Assembly (NCBI GenBank): GCA_036563485.1
Contig: DATCMI010000001.1
Location: forward strand, 952,938-1,016,937
Source of the DNA: Sphingomicrobium sp.
GTDB taxonomy: Bacteria > Pseudomonadota > Alphaproteobacteria > Sphingomonadales > Sphingomonadaceae
DNA length: 64,000 bases
Direction of reading: 5' to 3'
A model generated the notes under the pieces. That model did not search any database, was not told where the DNA came from, and saw nothing but the letters and a program-made list of their open reading frames with translations. Made by a program: the position numbers and the translations under genes. Below, one piece after another: positions 37,925 through 48,994 of this stretch (the first letter of the stretch is position 1; the number at the start of each line of letters is the position of its first letter).

Positions 37925-38092
37925 ATGAAACGCCCCAAACATCTTCAGGCCCCCAAGCATCTCAGCCCGTCGCCGCCGGTGCCCGAGCCGGAGCCCTCGG
38001 ATCCTGCCCAGCCGCCGGTCGGCGAGGAGCAGAGGCTCGACCCCACCCGCTACGGCGATTGGGAGAAGAAGGGCATCGCGATCGATTTCTAG
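37925..38092 (+). CDS. DUF1674 protein (SDHAF4-like succinate dehydrogenase assembly factor)
   Basis: 55 aa. The C-terminus RYGDWEKKGIAIDF is the diagnostic DUF1674 motif, shared with mitochondrial SDHAF4, which shields flavinylated SdhA before complex II assembly. The N-terminal ~35 residues are Pro-rich and disordered. The start is ATG 37925. Its stop overlaps the convergent gpsA stop by 4 bp. The sdh genes are not in the window. Confidence 0.88.
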   Translation: MKRPKHLQAPKHLSPSPPVPEPEPSDPAQPPVGEEQRLDPTRYGDWEKKGIAIDF

Positions 38093-39066
38093 ACGCCTTC
38101 GTGGCGTGGCGGGCGCGTAAGCAAAGCATCCAGCACCTGGTTGACGTCGGCGCGGCCGGCGATCAGCGCGTCCACCGCTTCGACGATCGGCATGTCGATA
38201 GACTTCTTGCGCGCGAGGCGCGCAAGGACCGGCGCAGTGAACGCGCCTTCGGCCACCGTCTTGCGGTGGGACAGCAGCTCGGCCGCGGGACGGCCCTGAC
38301 CGATGCCGAGGCCCAAGGAGAAGTTGCGCGAACTGGTGGACGAGCAGGTGAGGACGAGGTCGCCAAGGCCTGAAAGGCCGGCGAGCGTCTCCGGCCGAGC
38401 ACCGTAAGCGCGGCCGAAGCGCGTCATTTCCGCGAAGCCGCGGCCGATCAAGGCAGCACGGGCATTCTGGCCAAGACCTTTGCCCTCGACCACCCCGCAG
38501 GCGATGGCGAGCACGTTCTTGACTGCGCCGCCCACCTCCGCGCCCGCGACATCGTCCGACAGGTAGATGCGGAAGGTGGAGCGGGCGATCCGCTGGCGCA
38601 GTCGTTCGGCCAGTTCCGCGTCCTTCGCGGCAAGAGTGACGGCGGTCGGCAGACCCTTGGCGACCTCATGTGCGAAGGTCGGGCCTGATAGCACCGCCAC
38701 CCCGGCGTTCGGGCAGGCCTCGGCCGCGACATGATGGAGCAATTCGCCGGTCCGCTCCTCGATACCCTTTGAGCAGAGGACCAGCGGCCCGTCCCAGTTC
38801 GACAAGCCGGCAAGCACCGAGCGCATGTGCTGCGCCGGCGTGACGACCAACAGCGCATCGCAGCCGTCGAGATCGGCGAAGTCGTTGGTTGCGGTGATCG
38901 CCGGGGCCAGTGGGACGCTCGGAAGGTAGATTGAGTTTTCGTGCCGTTGGTTGATGGCGGCAGCGACCTCCGGCTCCATCGCCCACAGCAGCGTCTCGCC
39001 GCCCGCGGACGACACCTGCGCAAGCGCAGTCCCCCACGCGCCGCCTCCGACGATTCCGAGCCTCAC
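38089..39066 (-). CDS. gpsA: Glycerol-3-phosphate dehydrogenase [NAD(P)+]
   Basis: 325 aa, GTG start. N-terminal Rossmann motif GIVGGGAWGTALA, LCSKGIEE, the catalytic-Lys region GGAVKNVLAIACGV, and GLSGLGDLVLTCSSTSSRN are all as expected. It makes sn-glycerol 3-phosphate for phospholipid synthesis. The start overlaps the tsaD stop (GTGA). Confidence 0.96.
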   Translation of the reverse strand: MRLGIVGGGAWGTALAQVSSAGGETLLWAMEPEVAAAINQRHENSIYLPSVPLAPAITATNDFADLDGCDALLVVTPAQHMRSVLAGLSNWDGPLVLCSKGIEERTGELLHHVAAEACPNAGVAVLSGPTFAHEVAKGLPTAVTLAAKDAELAERLRQRIARSTFRIYLSDDVAGAEVGGAVKNVLAIACGVVEGKGLGQNARAALIGRGFAEMTRFGRAYGARPETLAGLSGLGDLVLTCSSTSSRNFSLGLGIGQGRPAAELLSHRKTVAEGAFTAPVLARLARKKSIDMPIVEAVDALIAGRADVNQVLDALLTRPPRHEGV

Positions 39067-40094
39067 GCCTTCACTCCCGCGCCGCGAACCTTTTCCGCCG
39101 CTTCATCCAGAGGCCAACGCGCCCGCGCCGGCGCATCGAGGCCGTCGACCAAGCCGGCGGCGAAACGCTCCGCCCCTGCCCAGGCGATCATCGCGGCATT
39201 GTCCGTGCACAGCCATCCGGGAGGGACGCTGAAGCGGCGGCTTTCCTCAGTTGCGAGACTTGCAAGCGCGGTGCGGATGGCATGATTGGCCGCAACACCG
39301 CCGGCGACCACCAGCGTCGGTGCTTCGCTCTTGCGCAACGCAAGTCGGGTGCGGTCGACGAGGCAGTCGACGACCGCTTGCTGAAAGCTCGCAGCGATAT
39401 CGGCCTGCTTGTGCTCATCGGCCACGACAGCGCGCTGCACCGCGCTCTTCAAGCCGGCGAAGGAGAAATGCGGCTCGCCGGAGCCGACGAGCGGACGGGG
39501 CAGCGGCACTGCCAAGGGATCGGCGTCCTTGGCGAGCTCTTCGATCGCCGGGCCGCCGGGGTAGGCGAGGCCGAGCAGCTTCGCGGCCTTGTCGAACGCC
39601 TCGCCGGCGGCATCGTCGATGGTCGTCGCCAGCCGCCGGTAATCGCCCACGCCGCGCACCTCGAGCAACTGGCAATGCCCGCCCGAGACGAGCAGCAGAA
39701 GGTAAGGAAAGCCGAGGTCGGGATCGACCAACCGCGGCGACAGAGCATGGCCTTCGAGGTGATTGACGGCAATCAGCGGCTTCCCGGACGCAAGCGCAAG
39801 CCCCTTGCCGGCGAGCAGCGCGACCATCACGCCGCCGATCAGGCCCGGCCCGGCAGTCGCGGCGATCGCATCGACATCGGCAAGCGGCGTCTTGGCGTCA
39901 TTCAGCACCTTTTTGATCAGGTCGGGAAGCACCTCGACATGGGCGCGGGCCGCAATCTCCGGAACGACGCCGCCAAACGGCTGATGGGCGCTATTCTGCC
40001 CCACCACCGCCTGCGCGAGAATCTCCCCTTCGCTGGTCACCAAGGCGGCAGCGCTGTCGTCGCACGAAGATTCGAGGCCGAGGATGAGACTCAT
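39063..40094 (-). CDS. tsaD: tRNA N6-threonylcarbamoyladenosine transferase TsaD
   Basis: 343 aa ASKHA-fold enzyme. LGLESSCDDSAAALV at the start, AVNHLEGHALSPRL (the metal-binding HxxxH), LLVSGGHCQL and VAGGVAANHAIR match TsaD (formerly Gcp/YgjD). With TsaB and TsaE it transfers threonylcarbamoyl to A37 of ANN-decoding tRNAs. The ATG at 40094 gives the standard N-terminus. It is divergent from hemC over 51 bp and coupled to gpsA. Confidence 0.96.
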   Translation of the reverse strand: MSLILGLESSCDDSAAALVTSEGEILAQAVVGQNSAHQPFGGVVPEIAARAHVEVLPDLIKKVLNDAKTPLADVDAIAATAGPGLIGGVMVALLAGKGLALASGKPLIAVNHLEGHALSPRLVDPDLGFPYLLLLVSGGHCQLLEVRGVGDYRRLATTIDDAAGEAFDKAAKLLGLAYPGGPAIEELAKDADPLAVPLPRPLVGSGEPHFSFAGLKSAVQRAVVADEHKQADIAASFQQAVVDCLVDRTRLALRKSEAPTLVVAGGVAANHAIRTALASLATEESRRFSVPPGWLCTDNAAMIAWAGAERFAAGLVDGLDAPARARWPLDEAAEKVRGAGVKA

Positions 40095-40145
40095 TTCGTG
40101 TCCGGCCCTTTGCCTGATCATCCAGACTTGCACTAGGGGTGGGGC

Positions 40146-41060
40146 ATGCAGGGACTTCGCCTCGGGACTCGCGGTTCGCCGCTGGCGCTGGCGCAAGCGC
40201 GCAAGGTTGCCGCAGCAATCGAGACCGCGCAGCGCTGGCCAGAAGGCTGGGTGCAGATCGTGCCCATCACCACCACCGGCGACAAGGTGAAGGACCGGCC
40301 GCTAGCGGAGATCGGCGGCAAATATCTTTGGACCAAGGAGCTCGACCGCGCACTGATGGAAGGCGAGGTCGATTTCTGCGTTCATTCGATGAAGGACGTC
40401 GAAAGCGAGCGGCCGGAGGGCATTCACATCGCCGCAGTGCGCCCCCGAGGCGATGCCCGCGACCGGATCATCGGCGCCAAGTCGATCGACGAGCTGAAGC
40501 AGGGCGCGGTCGTCGGCACATCATCTCCCCGGCGCAAAGCTCAGATGCTGCGGCTTCGCCCTGACCTGAAGGTGGTTTCGCTGCGCGGCAACGTCGAAAC
40601 GCGGCTGAGAGCGGTCGAGAGCGGAGACGTCGACGCAACCTTGCTCGCTTCGGCGGGGCTCAAGCGGCTGGACATCGACGCCGGCACGTCGATCCCCACT
40701 GAAATCATCCTTCCCGCCCCAGCGCAGGCGGTGATCGGCATGGAGTGCCGGACGAACGACACGCGCACCCAGAGCGTGCTGACCACGGTCAACAACCAGA
40801 TCACCTACGATTGCGTGATGGCCGAGCGGGCCTTCACCCGGGCGCTCGGCGCGTCCTGCTCGTCGCCGGTCGCGGCTTTCTGCGTCCTAGAGGATGGCGA
40901 CCTGCGCATGCGTGGCCAGATCTTCAGCGATGACGGCAGCGAGATGGTCGAGGAGCGCACCGTCTTCGACTGCGGCGACGTCAACACGCCGGCGGGCCTG
41001 GCTCAGTCATTGCTCGACCGTGCACCGGATGCGGTGCGGAGATTGTTCTCGCCCGAATGA
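40146..41060 (+). CDS. hemC: Porphobilinogen deaminase (hydroxymethylbilane synthase)
   Basis: 304 aa. LRLGTRGSPLALAQA at the start, VHSMKDV with the catalytic Asp region, SSPRRKAQ and the cofactor-attachment segment ALGASCSSPVAAF, whose first Cys carries the dipyrromethane, are all present. It makes hydroxymethylbilane in haem synthesis. Coupled to hemD by an ATGA overlap. Confidence 0.97.
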   Translation: MQGLRLGTRGSPLALAQARKVAAAIETAQRWPEGWVQIVPITTTGDKVKDRPLAEIGGKYLWTKELDRALMEGEVDFCVHSMKDVESERPEGIHIAAVRPRGDARDRIIGAKSIDELKQGAVVGTSSPRRKAQMLRLRPDLKVVSLRGNVETRLRAVESGDVDATLLASAGLKRLDIDAGTSIPTEIILPAPAQAVIGMECRTNDTRTQSVLTTVNNQITYDCVMAERAFTRALGASCSSPVAAFCVLEDGDLRMRGQIFSDDGSEMVEERTVFDCGDVNTPAGLAQSLLDRAPDAVRRLFSPE

Positions 41061-41719
41061 GCCGCGTGCTGGTCCTTCGGCCGGAGCCCGGCGCAAGCGC
41101 GACCGTGGCGAAAGCGCGCGAGCAGGGGCTCGACGCCGCAGCCGTGCCGCTGTTCGAGGTCGAGCCCATTGACTGGGAAGCGCCCGAACCAAGCAACTTC
41201 GACGGCGTGCTGTTCACCAGCGCCAATGCGGTTCGCCATGGCGGCGACAAGCTCAAGGACTATCGCGGGCTCCAGGCCTATGCCGTTGGTCAAGCGACTG
41301 CCGACGAAGCGCGCGACGCGGGTTTTGGGATTGCCTCGGTCGGAAATTCTGGCGTCGCCCGGCTGCTGCACTCGATCGACGCTGACCTGAGGCTTCTGCA
41401 CTTGTGCGGCGAGGACCGGCGGGATCCCGAAGGCGCCAAGCAGGAGATCACGACCGTGGCGGTTTACCGGTCGAAGCCGATCGAGGCGCCGGACCTGAGT
41501 TGCGCGAACGGCGCGGTGGCGCTGATCCACTCGCCCCGCGCCGGGGCCCGCTTTGCCGAGCTGATCACGGAAAAGGGGCAGACCTCAATTGCCGCAATCA
41601 GCGAGGCCGCGGCGGAGGCAGCCGGAGACGGATGGGCCCGGGTCGAAGCAGCGCCCGAGCCGACCGACGACGCCCTGCTGGCCCTTGCCGCCCGCCTGTG
41701 CAACAAACCGGTCCTGTAA
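41057..41719 (+). CDS. hemD: Uroporphyrinogen-III synthase
   Basis: 220 aa. The sequence is only weakly conserved across this family, but LVLRPEPGASATVAKAREQGLDA, FTSANAVRH and the later IHSPRAGARFAELI segments together with position after hemC support HemD. It cyclises hydroxymethylbilane to uroporphyrinogen III. The stop overlaps the next ATG by one base (TAATG). Confidence 0.88.
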   Translation: MSRVLVLRPEPGASATVAKAREQGLDAAAVPLFEVEPIDWEAPEPSNFDGVLFTSANAVRHGGDKLKDYRGLQAYAVGQATADEARDAGFGIASVGNSGVARLLHSIDADLRLLHLCGEDRRDPEGAKQEITTVAVYRSKPIEAPDLSCANGAVALIHSPRAGARFAELITEKGQTSIAAISEAAAEAAGDGWARVEAAPEPTDDALLALAARLCNKPVL

Positions 41720-42510
41720 TGAACGCGACACGTGACCGGATGGGGTGGGGCGCGCGGCTGCTGATCGCCTTCGTGCTGATCCTCGTCGGCGCCGCCGCCG
41801 CGGTATGGAGCCTTGCTCATTATCAGCCCGCCGCCCGGTTCCTGGGCGTGGCGCCGCCACCGGCCGCAGCAGCTCAGCCTCCGGTGCAGCGGATGACATC
41901 ACAGCAGCTTGTCGCTCCGCCGCCGACCCAGCCGGACCCGCGGATCGCGGATTTGGAGAAGCGGCTAGCGCAGGTCGAGAATGCTGCGCAGCAGGCGGAG
42001 GGCTCTGCCGGGAGGGCCGACGCGCTGGTCGTCGCGTTCGCGGCCCGCCGCGCGATCGATCGCGGGGTTTCCCTTGGCTATCTCGAACGACTGCTGCGCG
42101 AGCGGTTCGCCACCACTCACCAGCATGCCGTCGCGACGATCATCACAGCGTCGCACCAGCCGGTCCGCCTCGAGGAACTGACGGCCCAATATGAAGCGCT
42201 CGGCCCCGAGCTTCGGCGCGGCGGCCCACAAGAGGGCTGGTGGAGCAATTTCCGCCGCGAGCTGGGGCAAGTGGTCCAGATCCGCGCGGCCGACCGACCT
42301 GCAGCCAATCCTGACGCGCGGTATCGGCGCGCGCAGCAGCGGCTTGAGCAGGGCGATGTCGACCAGGCGCTTGCCGAGACGATGCGGATGCCCGGCGCGA
42401 GCCGCGCCGGCGAGTGGATCGCCAAGGCGCGGCGGTACATCGCCGCCCATCGCGCTCTCGACGAGATCGAATCCGCCGCACTCCTTCCGACTCCCAATCA
42501 GAACGGCTGA
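41719..42510 (+). CDS. Membrane-anchored hypothetical protein (HemX/mitofilin-like position)
   Basis: 263 aa. One transmembrane helix at about residues 14-35, then a Pro/Ala-rich linker, a short coiled coil (DLEKRLAQVENAAQQAE) and a helical C-terminal domain. It follows hemD in the same place as HemX/HemY or mitofilin-type proteins in other proteobacteria, and a C-terminal mitofilin-like arrangement is plausible, but I could not confirm this by motif. Probably a periplasm-facing inner-membrane protein. Confidence 0.65.
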   Translation: MNATRDRMGWGARLLIAFVLILVGAAAAVWSLAHYQPAARFLGVAPPPAAAAQPPVQRMTSQQLVAPPPTQPDPRIADLEKRLAQVENAAQQAEGSAGRADALVVAFAARRAIDRGVSLGYLERLLRERFATTHQHAVATIITASHQPVRLEELTAQYEALGPELRRGGPQEGWWSNFRRELGQVVQIRAADRPAANPDARYRRAQQRLEQGDVDQALAETMRMPGASRAGEWIAKARRYIAAHRALDEIESAALLPTPNQNG

Positions 42511-42632
42511 CCGCAAACCCTGCTTGGCAAGCGACTCGCCGGATGCGAATCTTCGCGCCGGCACAGGCGAGGTTCAGCCGCCGCCTGCTAAGCCTTTGTC
42601 GTGCTTCGTGAAGTCGGGGGAATTCTGAACTC

Positions 42633-43730
42633 ATGACGTCATTCAAGACGGGCGTAGGGCTTGCGCTGGTGTTCGGCGCCGTGACGCAGGTCAGCGCTTC
42701 CGGTGTCCCGCAACCGCTTCCCGCCAAGCCTCTCCGCGCTGCCGTGGCTGCCCAGCCGGTCGTGCGCGCACCGGTAGCGCCGCAATATATTCGTGAACGC
42801 GTTACCCAGCTTGGCCGCGCCTTCGACGGCCAGGTCGGCATCGCCGTCAAGTCGATCGAAGACGGCTGGGAAGTGGGCTGGAAGGCCGACGAACTCTATC
42901 CTCAGCAGAGCGTCAGCAAATTGTGGGTGTCGATGGCGGCGCTCGACGCGGTCGATAAGGGTCGCGTCGCGCTCGATGACAAGGTCACTCTTCGGCGCGA
43001 CGATCTAACCGTCTTTCACCAGCCGATCCGCAGCCTGATCCTCGGTCAGGGCCAATATACCACGACGCTCGGCGACCTGATGTTCAAGGCGATCACGACC
43101 AGCGACAATACCGCCAACGACAAGGTGATGCGGACGGTCGGCGGCGCCGAAGCGGTGCGCGACATGATCAAGGCCAAGCGGCTGGGTGCGATCCGCTTCT
43201 ACAATGGCGAGCGGGCGCTTCAGAGCAAGGTCGCAGGCCTGGTCTGGACCCCAAGCTACTCGATCGGCAACGCCTTCTTCGAAGCCCGCGACGCGCTTCC
43301 GCTGTCGGTGCGCCGATCGGCATTCAACCGCTACATCGCCGACCCCTATGACGGCGCCTCGCCCCATGCGATTACCAATGCGCTGGCGCGGCTCAAGCGC
43401 GGCGAGCTTCTGTCGCCAGAGTCGACGCGACGCCTGCTCACCATCATGAGCAATACGAAAACCGGGCCGAACCGCCTGAAGGGCGGGCTGCTGCCGGGCT
43501 GGACGCTCAATCACAAGACCGGCACCGGCCAGGAATTCGGCGGCTACCAGACCGGCTATAATGACATCGGCATCCTGACCGCGCCAAACGGCAAGAGCTA
43601 TGCGGTCGCGGTGATGATCAAGAAGACGTCCACTCCGCTGCCCGTGCGCATGACGATGATGAGCAACCTCACGAGAGCGGTGATCGCGCAGCACGACCAG
43701 CTGAATGGCGGAAGCGTCCAGCGCCGCTAG
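42633..43730 (+). CDS. Class A beta-lactamase-like serine hydrolase
   Basis: 365 aa with signal peptide (cleavage near residue 24). Active-site elements appear in class A order: Ser93-Val-Ser-Lys96 (SxxK), Ser157-Asp-Asn159 (SDN), Glu193-Arg-Ala-Leu-Gln197 at the spacing of the Glu166-x-x-Leu-Asn170 omega-loop motif, and Lys295-Thr-Gly (KTG). Asn170 is replaced by Gln, and about 34 extra residues lie between the omega loop and KTG. It may be a beta-lactamase or a related peptidase/esterase; resistance is not shown. A GGGGGAA site precedes the ATG. Its 3' end overlaps the next gene by 26 bp. Confidence 0.82.
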   Translation: MTSFKTGVGLALVFGAVTQVSASGVPQPLPAKPLRAAVAAQPVVRAPVAPQYIRERVTQLGRAFDGQVGIAVKSIEDGWEVGWKADELYPQQSVSKLWVSMAALDAVDKGRVALDDKVTLRRDDLTVFHQPIRSLILGQGQYTTTLGDLMFKAITTSDNTANDKVMRTVGGAEAVRDMIKAKRLGAIRFYNGERALQSKVAGLVWTPSYSIGNAFFEARDALPLSVRRSAFNRYIADPYDGASPHAITNALARLKRGELLSPESTRRLLTIMSNTKTGPNRLKGGLLPGWTLNHKTGTGQEFGGYQTGYNDIGILTAPNGKSYAVAVMIKKTSTPLPVRMTMMSNLTRAVIAQHDQLNGGSVQRR

Positions 43731-44343
43731 CCCGGCAGCGCGGCTCGCCGGAACGCCGGGTGTCCAGCGGGTGCCCACCCGTGAGCTGGAGCTGTTCATC
43801 CTCCGCCGCTTCCTCGACCCCGCCACCTGCATGGCGCTGGTCACCCTCATCGACGAACGCCGCCGGCCGTCTGACATTGCCGACGACGTCGGCGTGGCGA
43901 ACTTCCGGACCAGCGAGACTTGCGACCTCGATTGGCGCGACCCGCTCGTCGCCAACGTCGACCAGAAGATCGCGGAGCTGCTCGGCCTTTCGCTGCAGGC
44001 AAGCGAACCGCTCCAAGGCCAGCGCTACGCCCCCGGCCAGGAGTTCAAGCCGCACACCGATACGTTCGAGCCGGGCGGCTACGATTATCTCGTCCACACG
44101 GCCGACACGGGGCAGCGGACCTGGACGGCGATGATCTACCTCAACGAGCCGGAGGATGGCGGCGCCACGCGGTTCAAGATTATCGGCAAGACGGTGCAGC
44201 CTGAGACCGGCAAGCTGCTCGCGTGGAACAACCTGCTGCCCGATGGACGCCCGAACCCGGCGACCCTGCACCAGGGCATGAAGGTGCGCCGCGGCACCAA
44301 ATATGTGCTGACCAAATGGTTTCGGGAGCGCCCTGCCGGCTGA
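43705..44343 (+). CDS. 2-oxoglutarate/Fe(II) oxygenase, prolyl 4-hydroxylase-like
   Basis: 212 aa. The double-stranded beta-helix core has the iron ligands in FKPHTDTF (His-x-Asp) and the distal His in TLHQGMKV, followed by KYVLTKWFR, whose Lys/Arg would bind the 2-oxoglutarate carboxylate. RYAPGQEFKPHTD is typical of bacterial prolyl 4-hydroxylases. The substrate is unknown. The start overlaps the serine-hydrolase gene by 26 bp; an alternative start a little downstream cannot be excluded. Confidence 0.85.
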   Translation: MAEASSAASPAARLAGTPGVQRVPTRELELFILRRFLDPATCMALVTLIDERRRPSDIADDVGVANFRTSETCDLDWRDPLVANVDQKIAELLGLSLQASEPLQGQRYAPGQEFKPHTDTFEPGGYDYLVHTADTGQRTWTAMIYLNEPEDGGATRFKIIGKTVQPETGKLLAWNNLLPDGRPNPATLHQGMKVRRGTKYVLTKWFRERPAG

Positions 44344-44397
44344 GCGCTTTCACCACGCTCAACTAGATGACGCTTCAGCGCGGTGACTGCTCTGCCG

Positions 44398-45962
<1,565 letters not shown>

Positions 45963-45966
<4 letters not shown>

Positions 45967-46160
45967 TGGACGACAGGCTCCACGCAGATCGAATAACGCT
46001 CCGTCGCCGCACAACGGTCCCGGAAGGTTAGCCGCTGCCATTCCATCCGCGCCTTCAGCTCCTCGCTATACGGCCCATGGACGATTTCGGTGCCGGGCTT
46101 CAGGTCCTTGAAGTAGCAGTCCTGATATTCGCCGCCGATGACCCAATAACGCTGTCCCAT
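45963..46160 (-). CDS. DUF4170 family protein between aceA and aceB
   Basis: 65 aa. RYWVIGGEYQDCYFKDLKPGTEIVHGPY is the DUF4170 signature; the protein ends with ERYSICVEPVV. Its function is unknown. The gene lies between isocitrate lyase (11 bp upstream) and malate synthase (4-bp overlap), so it is co-expressed with the glyoxylate shunt. The ATG at 46160 was chosen because it begins the conserved block; an upstream start at 46175 would overlap aceA. Confidence 0.82.
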
Positions 46161-46171
46161 CCGTTTTCTCC

Positions 46172-47449
46172 TCACTCAGCAGCCACGAACTGCGCGGATT
46201 CGGTCGATTCCTCGAGCGCGGTGGTGGAGGCTTGCCCGCCGGACACCGCATTGGCGATCGCGTCGAAATAGCCGGTGCCGACTTCGCGCTGGTGACGAGT
46301 GGCCGTGTACCCGGCAGCTTCGCTGGCGAATTCGGCCTGCTGAAGCTCGGAATAAGCCGCCATGCCGCGGTCGCGGTAATCGCTCGCAAGCTCGAACATC
46401 GCATGGTTGAGGCTGTGGAAGCCGGCCAGCGTCACGAACTGGAACTTGTACCCCATGGCGCCGAGTTCGCGCTGGAAGTTGGCGATCGTCTCGTCATCGA
46501 GCTTCGCCTTCCAGTTGAAGCTGGGCGAGCAATTATAGGCGAGCTTCTTGCCCGGGAAGCGGGCGTGGATCGCTTCGGCGAAGCGGCGGGCCTCGTCCAG
46601 GTTCGGGTGGCTGGTTTCGAACCACAACAGGTCGGCGTGCGCCGCGAAGGCCAGGCCACGGGCAATGCAATGGTCGAGGCCGGTCCCATCCTTGAGCCGG
46701 AAAAATCCTTCCGGCGTTCGCTCGCCGGTGATGAACTGCCGGTCGCGTTCGTCGACGTCGCTGGTGATGAGCTTGGCGCTTTCCGCGTCGGTGCGGGCGA
46801 CGACGATCGTCGGGACGCCGCAGACGTCGGCCGCGAGGCGCGCCGCGTCGAGGTTGCGCACGGCCGCCTGGGTCGGGATCAGCACCTTGCCGCCGAGGTG
46901 CCCGCACTTCTTCTCGCTCGCGAGCTGGTCTTCGAAGTGAACGCCGGCCGCGCCCGCTTCGATATAGGCCTTCATGATCTCGAAGCAGTTGAGCGGACCG
47001 CCGAAGCCGGCCTCCGCATCGGCTACGATCGGGGCGAACCAGTCGCGCTTGGCGCCCCCTTCCATATGCTCGATCTGGTCGGCGCGGCTCAGGGTCTTGT
47101 TGATCTTCTTGCAAAGCTCGGGGCCCGAGTTCGCCGGATAGAGCGACTGATCCGGGTACATCGAGCCAGAGACGTTCGAATCCGCCGCGACCTGCCAGCC
47201 GGAAAGGTAGATCGCCTGCAGGCCGGCGCGGACCATCTGCATCGCCTGGTTCCCGCTGAGCGCGCCGAGCGCCCGCACCGGCTCGTCACGTTGGAGGAGC
47301 TCCCAGAGCTTGAGCGCACCGCGGCGGGCAAGCGTATGTTCGATCGGGATCGACCCGCGCAGTCGCTGCACATCCTCGACGCTGTAGGGCCGCTCGATAC
47401 CGTCGAAGCGCCCTTCAGGAGCCGCAACTACCAGGCCGAAATCGCTCAT
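46172..47449 (-). CDS. aceA: Isocitrate lyase
   Basis: 425 aa. The catalytic loop [14 protein letters not shown], the [21 protein letters not shown] segment, [14 protein letters not shown] and the [10 protein letters not shown] block are all present. It cleaves isocitrate to succinate and glyoxylate. It is the first gene of aceA - DUF4170 - aceB and is divergent from a RamB-like regulator over a 126-bp interval. The start [14 protein letters not shown] at 47449 has GAGGAATG-type context. Complete. Confidence 0.96.
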   Translation of the reverse strand: MSDFGLVVAAPEGRFDGIERPYSVEDVQRLRGSIPIEHTLARRGALKLWELLQRDEPVRALGALSGNQAMQMVRAGLQAIYLSGWQVAADSNVSGSMYPDQSLYPANSGPELCKKINKTLSRADQIEHMEGGAKRDWFAPIVADAEAGFGGPLNCFEIMKAYIEAGAAGVHFEDQLASEKKCGHLGGKVLIPTQAAVRNLDAARLAADVCGVPTIVVARTDAESAKLITSDVDERDRQFITGERTPEGFFRLKDGTGLDHCIARGLAFAAHADLLWFETSHPNLDEARRFAEAIHARFPGKKLAYNCSPSFNWKAKLDDETIANFQRELGAMGYKFQFVTLAGFHSLNHAMFELASDYRDRGMAAYSELQQAEFASEAAGYTATRHQREVGTGYFDAIANAVSGGQASTTALEESTESAQFVAAE

Positions 47450-47575
47450 TCCTCGTCCTCCCGATTGTGAATTATCGGGAGAGAACCAGGACATTTTGAG
47501 AAAGCTTCACGAAAAAGAGTCGCTGTGAGTAGGTGCTCGCTTGTATCTTTGTAGAAATCTTGACAAGCTCACCCG

Positions 47576-48994
47576 ATGGCCCTGCAGCGCAAGCTCTTCC
47601 TCGGCGCGCGACTGAAAAGGCTCCGTCGCGAGCGCGGCCTGAACCAGAGCCAGATGGCCGAACAGCTCGGCATTTCAGGATCTTACCTCAACCATCTGGA
47701 GCGCAACCAGCGGCCGGTAACGGCGGGCATTTTGCTTCGGTTGGCCGAGGCATTCGATGTCGATGTGAAGGCGTTCGCGGCGGACAATGGCGAGGCGGGC
47801 GGGGCGACGCAGCTCAACGAAATTTTTGCAGACCCGATGCTCGCCGACTTGGGCGTGAGCCGGGCCGAGCTCGTCGAATTGACCGACAATGCGCCGTCGG
47901 TCGCCGAAGGCATCATGCGGATCTACACCGCGTTTCGCGACATGCAGCGGCACCCGCGCGAGGCGCAGACGGGCGGCGCCGACCCGCGCGTGCTGATCAC
48001 GCCGGAAACCTGGGTGCGCGATTACATCCAGGCGCAGCGGAACCATTGGCCGGACCTCGAGGAAGCCTGCGAGACGCTGGGCGGCGCGCTGACCGATGGC
48101 CTCTCGGTTGCCGAACCGCTCCGCCATCGGCTGAAGGAAGCATGGGGCGTCGAGGTTCGCGTCGTCGAGCCGGAAATCCTCGAGGATGCGAGCCAGCATT
48201 ATGATGCGCAGCGCCGCGTGCTGATGCTGTCATCGCTGCTTCGCCCGGAGAACCGCACCTTTGCGCTGGCGTACCAGCTGTCGCTGCTCGAGCTTGCGCG
48301 GCCGCTCGCGCGTATGCTCGACGAAGCGCGTCCGCCGGATCCCGGAAGCCGGCGGCTGCTGCACATGAGCTTCGCCAATTATGCCGCGGGCGCGATCATC
48401 ACGCCCTATGGCAAGTTCCTCCGGGCCGCTGAGGAGCATCGCTACGCGCTCGACCGGTTGATGGCGCAGTTCGGCGCAAACGTCGAACAAGTCGCGCACC
48501 GCCTGACGACACTGAGCCGCCCCGGCGCGAAGGGCGTGCCCTTCTTCATGCTCCGGGTCGACCCGGCGGGAAACATCTCGAAGCGTTACGCGGGCGAGAG
48601 TTTCCCCTTCTCCCATTTCGGCGGCACCTGTCCGCGCTGGCATCTTCATTCGGCCTTCCAGACCCCTGGGCAGACGCTCCGCCAGCTGATCGAGACTCCC
48701 GACGGACAGCGCTTCTTCACGATCAGCCGGACCATCGAGCGGCCGATCCGGCCGGACCTGCGCGACGAAGCGCTGCTGGCAATCGGGCTTGGATGTGACG
48801 TCAAGCATGCACATCGCATCGCGTATTCGGACGGCCTCGACCTGGTGAATACGCCGGCGACGCCGGTCGGGCCCGCCTGCGCCATTTGTCCGCGCCTGCA
48901 GTGCCCGTATCGGGCGACCGCGCCGGCCGGGCACATGCTCGCGGTGGAAGAAAACCGGAAGACGATTTCGCCTTATCCGTTCGTGCCTAGCTAG
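47576..48994 (+). CDS. RamB/ScfR-like XRE-family transcriptional regulator
   Basis: 472 aa. An N-terminal XRE helix-turn-helix (KLFLGARLKRLRRERGLNQSQMAEQLGISGSYLNHLERNQR, residues ~4-45) is followed by an ImmA/IrrE-like domain and a C-terminal domain with the cysteine motif CAICPRLQCPYR. This is the short-chain fatty acyl regulator family, whose actinobacterial member RamB controls aceA and aceB. Divergent placement next to aceA-aceB strongly suggests the same role here. In the interval CTTGT and ACAAG form an inverted pair at about 47539-47566. Confidence 0.9.
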   Translation: MALQRKLFLGARLKRLRRERGLNQSQMAEQLGISGSYLNHLERNQRPVTAGILLRLAEAFDVDVKAFAADNGEAGGATQLNEIFADPMLADLGVSRAELVELTDNAPSVAEGIMRIYTAFRDMQRHPREAQTGGADPRVLITPETWVRDYIQAQRNHWPDLEEACETLGGALTDGLSVAEPLRHRLKEAWGVEVRVVEPEILEDASQHYDAQRRVLMLSSLLRPENRTFALAYQLSLLELARPLARMLDEARPPDPGSRRLLHMSFANYAAGAIITPYGKFLRAAEEHRYALDRLMAQFGANVEQVAHRLTTLSRPGAKGVPFFMLRVDPAGNISKRYAGESFPFSHFGGTCPRWHLHSAFQTPGQTLRQLIETPDGQRFFTISRTIERPIRPDLRDEALLAIGLGCDVKHAHRIAYSDGLDLVNTPATPVGPACAICPRLQCPYRATAPAGHMLAVEENRKTISPYPFVPS

